Assembly: GCA_963713085.1 (NCBI GenBank)
Contig: CAVQKQ010000009.1
Location: 62,001 to 126,000, forward strand
Length of the DNA: 64,000 bases
Source of the DNA: PFJX01 sp963713085
Lineage (GTDB): Bacteria > Pseudomonadota > Gammaproteobacteria > Burkholderiales > Thiobacillaceae
Direction: 5' to 3'
Below are positions 59,243 through 64,000 of the stretch, piece by piece. A model generated the notes under the pieces. It searched no databases, had not been told where the DNA came from, and saw only the letters and a program-made list of their open reading frames with translations. Positions within the stretch are counted from its first letter, which is position 1, and every line of letters starts with the position of its first letter. Both the position numbers and the translations under genes were made by a program.

Positions 59243-60100
59243 ATGCGCCTCGATAACGAACGCGACAGTGACAACATCGAGGATCGCCGTGGCGACACCG
59301 GCGGTTTCTCGATCGGGGGACGCCATATCGGTATCGGTGGGGTGGTGCTCGCCCTGGTGGTGTCCTATTTCACCGGCATCAATCCTTTGACCTTCCTGGG
59401 CTTGAGCGGCAACCCGTCCCCGACGGTCACCGCCCCCGCCCATCGTCCGCCACCGGAGGACCAGGCAGCCCATTTCGTCGCAAAGGTCCTCGCATCCACG
59501 GAGGACACCTGGACAGAGATATTTCGGCAGAACGGCAAGACCTACCAGGACCCCAAGCTGGTGCTGTTCACCGGCAGCACCCCCACGGCCTGCGGCAACG
59601 GGCAATCAGCCATGGGACCGTTCTACTGCCCCTTGGATCGCAAGGTCTATATCGATCTGGACTTCTATCGGGAACTGAAGGACCGCTTCCATGCACCGGG
59701 CGAGTTCGCAGAGGCTTACGTGATCGCCCATGAGGTGGGCCACCATGTCCAGAACCTGCTCGGGACATCGGGCAGGGTCGAGGAAGCAAGGCGAGTCGCC
59801 AGCAAGGCGAAGTCCAATGCCCTGTCCGTGCGACTGGAATTGCAAGCAGACTGCTACGCCGGGGTGTGGGGCAAGCGGGCCGACAGCATGCAGCAGATCC
59901 TTGAGCCGGGAGAAGCGGAAGAGGCCATTACCGCAGCCTCGGCCATCGGCGATGACCGGTTGCAGGAGCGGGCACGCGGCTATGTGGTGCCCGATAGCTT
60001 CACCCACGGTTCGTCTGAACAGCGGGTGCGATGGTTCCGACACGGTTTTGATTCGGGGGACCCCAGGCAGTGCAATACCTTCAAGGCGGCGACGCTATAG
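59243..60100 (+). CDS. ypfJ: Neutral zinc metallopeptidase (YpfJ-like)
   Basis: A 285-residue membrane-anchored protein. One hydrophobic segment near residues 30-50 (GIGGVVLALVVSYFTGI) precedes a domain with HEVGHH (His163 and His167), the zinc-binding motif, and ELQADCYAGVWG, the third-ligand region. YCPLDRKVYIDLDFYREL is conserved in the family. Substrate unknown. The ATG at 59243 matches the family N-terminus. Confidence 0.9.
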   Translation: MRLDNERDSDNIEDRRGDTGGFSIGGRHIGIGGVVLALVVSYFTGINPLTFLGLSGNPSPTVTAPAHRPPPEDQAAHFVAKVLASTEDTWTEIFRQNGKTYQDPKLVLFTGSTPTACGNGQSAMGPFYCPLDRKVYIDLDFYRELKDRFHAPGEFAEAYVIAHEVGHHVQNLLGTSGRVEEARRVASKAKSNALSVRLELQADCYAGVWGKRADSMQQILEPGEAEEAITAASAIGDDRLQERARGYVVPDSFTHGSSEQRVRWFRHGFDSGDPRQCNTFKAATL

Positions 60101-60184
60101 CGTGGTCAAGCCCGCCTTGTCTCAAAGCGCCCACCAAAATCAACAACACCCAAGCATCTGATAATTGGTCAGCCCTGCCGGCAT

Positions 60185-60325
60185 TTGTTGTCAATCAGCG
60201 ACGACGCCTCGAAGTTCCGGCTCTACCTGGAGCCGAAGCTCGGCCACCTGGCGCTGCTGTCGGCGATTTTCCGCGAGGCGGTGGAGTGGGGTCGGCTGGA
60301 GAGCAACCCGTGGCGGGTATCACAT
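60185..60325 (+). pseudogene. Tyrosine recombinase (integrase) fragment
   Basis: A short open run reads DASKFRLYLEPKLGHLALL and AIFREAVEWGRLESNPWR, which resembles the SAM-like core-binding domain of phage-type integrases. The catalytic domain is missing and the frame closes soon after. It marks a past integration event. Confidence 0.5.
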
Positions 60326-60486
60326 ACATGCTCTTTCGTTTCAACATGGTATGCCTCACACACAAAATTTCTGACAGGCTCGGGATATGGTGGCTTATGT
60401 CAGACATGTCCTTGGTTGCAAGTGAGCTTCCCACCTTAGCGGTCGGGGCTGGTTGGCAAGCCCGAGCCACGCCGTTTTCGTGCACT

Positions 60487-60795
60487 TCATTGGAATTTAT
60501 AGAACGACCTGTTGAGATAAGCGCCTACATCCCGCTGCTCTTCCTGGGAAAGCCCAGCGTGGGTGCCCTCGTTGCAGCGGCCGATTTGGGCCGCCAGGGC
60601 ATCCACAGACCTGATCTTGTGGTCTGGCCGAAGGTAGATACTGGAACCGTCACCTCCGAATTTGGAGACGTGGCAGGACATGCAGTGTCGTTCCACCAGC
60701 GCCTTGCCGTTGTCGGCGCCACCTAGGTCAAAGGGCCCGGCCAAGGCCGGCGTGAGCACCGCATACAAGACGGCGCAATATATATAGCGTTTCAT
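60487..60795 (-). CDS. Small periplasmic cytochrome c
   Basis: A 102-residue protein with signal peptide ending near ALAG and one heme motif CMSCH (38-42). VGAYLNRSFYKF is the C-terminal helix. It is a single-domain class I cytochrome. The electron partner is unknown. Confidence 0.85.
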   Translation of the reverse strand: MKRYIYCAVLYAVLTPALAGPFDLGGADNGKALVERHCMSCHVSKFGGDGSSIYLRPDHKIRSVDALAAQIGRCNEGTHAGLSQEEQRDVGAYLNRSFYKFQ

Positions 60796-60923
60796 CGACT
60801 TCTCCTATCTCATGCTGGGCGGAGGGGCCTGGCAGCAACGCTCAGTTCGCCGCCCGAATCAGCCAATAGATACCGGACACCCCCGTTAGGGGCACTCTTC
60901 TCGCGGTGTAAGATGGGCTGAAG

Positions 60924-61115
60924 TCAGGCGCCCTTCTTTAAGCCTTTTAGGTCTTGCTTGACGTCACCAAACTTTGCTTGAGCTTCGCCGACAATATTTT
61001 GAACCTTGCCTTTAACTTCCAGCGTCTTGTTTCCAACTAGCTTGCCGGCAACTTCCTTGATCTTGCCTTTCGTTTCTTCGACTCGGCCTTTAACTTGGTC
61101 TTTGTTGATGCTCAT
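60924..61115 (-). CDS. CsbD family stress-response protein
   Basis: A 63-residue highly charged protein starting MSINKDQVKGRVEETKGKIK, typical of CsbD. CsbD proteins are induced by general stress in several bacteria with no known activity. The ATG at 61115 has AGGAGC upstream; the longer reading to 61331 is not family-like. Confidence 0.9.
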   Translation of the reverse strand: MSINKDQVKGRVEETKGKIKEVAGKLVGNKTLEVKGKVQNIVGEAQAKFGDVKQDLKGLKKGA

Positions 61116-61382
61116 GATTTGCTCCTGATAACGTATGCCGGTAAACGGCCGGCACGCCGTACTCGAAGATTTTGGAAGCCAAGGCGTGGCACCAAGGATT
61201 TCCTCATTGGGTCGCCAACAAAACGTAGAGCACCAATCCAATACGCCAATGGCGTCTTGGTAGGTCACGTTTTTCCCAACCGCAGTAAATAAGTACGCCG
61301 GTTTACCGGATGAGTCTGTACGCCGTCGCACAGATGGGCGTCATGGTGGTTACCCTAAATTTTGATTGCTTTATCCCTGGGT

Positions 61383-62141
61383 TCAGTTTCCCCGCAGCCG
61401 CCGCTCGATTAGCAGCGGCAAACGTAACAGGAAACCCAGCACCAGGCGTAGGTGCATCCAGGTCAGCAGGATGTTGTCGCGCAGGTAATTGAAGTGCGAC
61501 ACGCCACCCTGGTCGGCGCGCAGGTACTTCACCGGTGCCGGCAGGTTGATGGGGCGCACGCCGCGCCAGCACAGGCGCACCGCGGCCTCTGGATCGAAGT
61601 CGAAGCGGCGCATCCAGCGCTGGCCATGCATCACCTGGCGCAGGGAAGCGATGGGATAGACGCGGAATCCGTATAGGGAATCGCCGATGCCCATCCAGAG
61701 GGTCTCCAGGTTGGCCCAGGCGTTGGATAGCTTGCGGCCCTGCACGCGCAGGTTTGGTGCGCTGGCGTCGAACACCGGCACACCCAGCACCATGCAGGCC
61801 GGGGCCGCCTTCGAGGCGGCCATGAAGGACGGGATGAGGTCGGCCGGATGCTGGCCGTCCGAATCCATGGTGAGCACGTGGCTGTAGCCTTTGCCCGCGG
61901 CGAGGTCGAGACCGTGCAGGACTGCAGCGCCCTTGCCGCCGTTTACGGGCAACACGATCACCCTGAGACCGGGATCAACCGCAGCCATTTCCTGCAAGCC
62001 GGCGGCGGTGCCGTCGCTGCTGCCATCCACCACCACCCATACCGGGGTCCATTGCTGGCGGGCGGCGCGCACCGTGTCATAGACCTTGGCGCCGGGGTTG
62101 TAGCTGGGGATCAGCACCAGGTGGCTGGCGGAGGCGTTCAT
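61383..62141 (-). CDS. Glycosyltransferase family 2
   Basis: A 252-residue GT-A enzyme of the polyprenol-phosphate-glycosyltransferase-like group: LVLIPSYNPGAKV at the N-terminus, VVVDGSSDGTAAGL, and MDSDGQHPADLIPSF with the metal-binding DSD. ATG at 62141 abuts the acyltransferase stop; MAPD at 62153 is an alternative start. The sugar and acceptor cannot be told. It is the last gene of a minus-strand operon. Confidence 0.85.
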   Translation of the reverse strand: MNASASHLVLIPSYNPGAKVYDTVRAARQQWTPVWVVVDGSSDGTAAGLQEMAAVDPGLRVIVLPVNGGKGAAVLHGLDLAAGKGYSHVLTMDSDGQHPADLIPSFMAASKAAPACMVLGVPVFDASAPNLRVQGRKLSNAWANLETLWMGIGDSLYGFRVYPIASLRQVMHGQRWMRRFDFDPEAAVRLCWRGVRPINLPAPVKYLRADQGGVSHFNYLRDNILLTWMHLRLVLGFLLRLPLLIERRLRGN

Positions 62142-62142
62142 A

Positions 62143-62983
62143 TCAGGTGCCATGGTTGGCTTGCGCCGCATCGGGCGCAACGCTCTGCGCTGCGCCGGGC
62201 GGCCGCAAACGGGGCTCCTTGCCGAGTTCATCCATGAAGTAGCGCTCCAGTTCGCCGCTGAATATCCCGGCCTTTTCCGGCGGCTCAAAGCGGCGACCGA
62301 GCCGGATGCGATAGGTGATAGGCATGGTCGGGCGACGAAACAAAGGCCAGCCCTTGCTGAGAAAAGCCGAGTCGGTCTCGATGAACACGGTCTGGATCGG
62401 CACCTTTGCCCGTCTCGCGATGAGCGCGGCCGTGCCCTTGCAGGTATTGATCGGCCAGCGGGTGGTACGGGTGCCTTCGGGGAAGAGCAGAAGCTGACTG
62501 CCATTTTTTAGTTCGTCCACGGATTGCTTGATCATGCTCAACTGCGCGTCGTTGCGGATGTAGCCGGCCAGGCGGGCGCCGGCGCCAAGGAAGGCATTAT
62601 CGACGAGGGTGGCTTTCATGACGCAAGCCACATTGGGCAGCCGAGAGATGACCATCAGGGCATCGAGCAGGCAGGGGTGGTTGGGGGCGATGACCAGCGG
62701 GCCTTGGCCGCGCAGGGCGTCGAGCGCCGTGAGGTCGAAGCGGCAGGCCCCGACCAGGGCAAGCGCGCCCAGGTAGATGCGAAAAATGGTCGTGATGGCC
62801 CAGCGCCCGAGCGCGATCGGCCCAGCGTTTCGGCACGACGTAATAGAGCGGCACGGAGAGCATCGACCAGGTCAGGGTCAGCGTACCGAGCAGTCCCAGA
62901 CCGAACCACAGAGCGGCGTATTCGTAGAGCCGATGCAACCAGCGCCATGCCATGCCGGGCAGCGAAGCCAAATCAGCGCTCAC
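62143..62983 (-). pseudogene. Lysophospholipid-type acyltransferase, frameshifted
   Basis: A PlsC-type acyltransferase. The first frame begins MSADLASLPGMAWRWLHRL and has WFGLGLLGTLTLTWSM. Near 62812 an extra base shifts the frame; from there the second frame reads LGRWAITTIFRIYLGALAL, APNHPCLLDAL (NHxxxxD motif) and LLLFPEGTRTTRW (FPEGTR motif). Without the indel the protein would be about 280 aa. The start overlaps the MipA stop by four bases. Confidence 0.85.
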
Positions 62984-63822
62984 TCGACCGCCTCGACGCG
63001 GGTGGACGATTGCCCCAGGATCCAGGCGATGCCAATGCCGACGGCAAAATAGTGGTCGCGCTGCACCAGCGGGCTGTCTGCGAAGGCCGCGCCCTTGAGG
63101 GTGTCCCAGCGGGCAAAGCCCCCGACCCAGTATTTCGGGTAACGCTTGGAGACGGCCACCAGGAACTGGGAGCCGGCATAGCCGCTCTTGGCGGCGTAGG
63201 CGGGACGGCTGGCGGTGGCATACTGCGGGGCGACCGCGTAGAAGTATTCATGATTGCGCTCGGAGCCGTACATGGGGCCGGCCAGCATGCCCAGGTTCCA
63301 GCCGGGCAGCCCGGCCACGTCGAGGATGTCCATATTGACTCGTGGCGAGAAGACCCAGCCGATGTCGTCCACCCCGCCTTTCACGGTGAAGGCGTTGCGC
63401 ACCGGCAGACGCAGGTCAAGCTTGTAGCGCCGGTTATTGCTACGCCACAGGTTGAGGTCGAGCGAGGGGCCGAACTCCAGCGTCGCTTGCAGGTCGGGCA
63501 TGCCCTGCCTTGCCCGATTCTTGTCGCTGTTCACGGGCAGCGAGGCGGCGACGCTGACGTTGAGTTCGATGCGGTCGTTGTCGAAAAGGGTGCCGCGAAT
63601 GCCGTGCCGATCCGCTTTGAGGAAGTCCCCGCGATAGACGATGTAGGGAAACGGCATGGCGTAGAGGTGGGTTTCGTCCGAACCGCGATAGTCCGGGAAG
63701 GACAGGGCGCTCATGCCGATGCCAAGCTCCCACAGGGGTTTTTCAGCGGCGCAGGCGTGGCCAGGGGGAAGGCAAATCAGTAGCAGCGCGGCGAGGTTGA
63801 TCAGGCGATGTTGGAGAGTCAT
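62980..63822 (-). CDS. MipA/OmpV family outer-membrane protein
   Basis: A 280-residue outer-membrane beta-barrel. A signal peptide (LAALLLICLPPGHACAA) is followed by ELGIGMSALSFPDYRGSDE, the family signature, and many alternating beta strands such as YKLDLRLPVRNAFTV. MipA in E. coli is a scaffold for murein enzymes. Both ends overlap neighbours by four bases, so it is mid-operon. Confidence 0.87.
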   Translation of the reverse strand: MTLQHRLINLAALLLICLPPGHACAAEKPLWELGIGMSALSFPDYRGSDETHLYAMPFPYIVYRGDFLKADRHGIRGTLFDNDRIELNVSVAASLPVNSDKNRARQGMPDLQATLEFGPSLDLNLWRSNNRRYKLDLRLPVRNAFTVKGGVDDIGWVFSPRVNMDILDVAGLPGWNLGMLAGPMYGSERNHEYFYAVAPQYATASRPAYAAKSGYAGSQFLVAVSKRYPKYWVGGFARWDTLKGAAFADSPLVQRDHYFAVGIGIAWILGQSSTRVEAVE

Positions 63823-63998
63823 GGCATGGTCCCTACTCGAATACCCACTTGCTTGGTCTGGCGGCGGTTGCCGAGGATGTTGTCGCGTCCGGAGTTACCG
63901 ATGATGCTAGCGCCTTTACGGCCGGCATTGCGAAGCAGAATCCCGTCGAACAGGGAACGGCGCACCTGATAGGCGTGTGGCATCGAGTTATCCCGGAC
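63819..63998 (-). CDS. C-terminal part of a parallel beta-helix-like protein (partial)
   Basis: The frame enters from the right edge and codes for about 59 residues, including ILLRNAGRKGASIIGNSGRD and NILGNRRQTKQVG. The GN/IxGN pattern resembles right-handed beta-helix repeats. Its stop overlaps the MipA start (ATGA). The full gene lies beyond the window, so the class is tentative. Confidence 0.5.
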   Translation of the reverse strand, partial: VRDNSMPHAYQVRRSLFDGILLRNAGRKGASIIGNSGRDNILGNRRQTKQVGIRVGTMP

Positions 63999-64000
63999 TT

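Overview
The window looks like a chromosomal segment of a GC-rich betaproteobacterium, probably Rhodocyclales or a near relative. The order gatB-gatA-gatC, divergent from mreB-mreC-mreD-mrdA-mrdB-rlpA-dacA-dat-ybeD, is typical of that class, as are a zf-CHCC gene beside ilvE, anaerobic hemN behind an FNR-type box, and the general protein content. This placement is inference from gene order and sequence style; no database was searched.

Layout. 1-2.3 kb: tRNA-dependent amidotransferase genes (minus). 2.4-11.7 kb: a rod-shape and peptidoglycan operon (plus), in which rodA carries a one-base frameshift in a C7 tract. 11.8-20.4 kb: an HDOD-REC-GGDEF signalling protein, then minus-strand housekeeping genes (methyltransferase, GFA-like, DUF3175, apaH, ttcA, a TlpA-like thioredoxin, a DsbD with two alpha domains, cutA). 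20.4-31.1 kb: fxsA, an AI-2E-type permease, purM-purN-DUF3108, purK-purE, a phosphohexomutase, hemN, a DUF302 protein, a zinc-finger protein and ilvE. 31.2-37.5 kb: a compact envelope cluster of ExbB, ExbD, a 634-residue TonB-like protein, a Sel1-repeat protein and a PDC-type sensor. A divergent protein next to exbB shares the sensor's C-terminal domain.

37.5-44.4 kb is an accessory region. It holds a group II intron with its maturase, a membrane protein with a TIR-like domain and a C-terminal TM2 module, and an AT-richer SGNH-hydrolase gene lying between an intact glutathione S-transferase gene and a truncated copy of it. 44.5-51.8 kb is core again: an SDR, an HDOD protein, glnE, acs with a partly duplicated 3' end, and a cytochrome c lipoprotein. 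52-64 kb is a mixed region with decay: a lactonase-type beta-propeller, a truncated chalcone-isomerase-like gene, a metallophosphoesterase pseudogene, msbA with a dual-specificity phosphatase, a zinc metallopeptidase, an integrase scrap, a small cytochrome c, CsbD, and a minus-strand envelope-lipid operon (beta-helix-like protein, MipA, frameshifted acyltransferase, family 2 glycosyltransferase).

Four single-base indels (rodA, metallophosphoesterase twice, acyltransferase) need checking against reads before these genes are called dead, because at least rodA is normally needed for rod shape. The least explained items are the domain shared by the two proteins flanking the TonB cluster, the TIR-like/TM2 protein, and a probable small RNA opposite the hemN leader marked by two tandem terminators.
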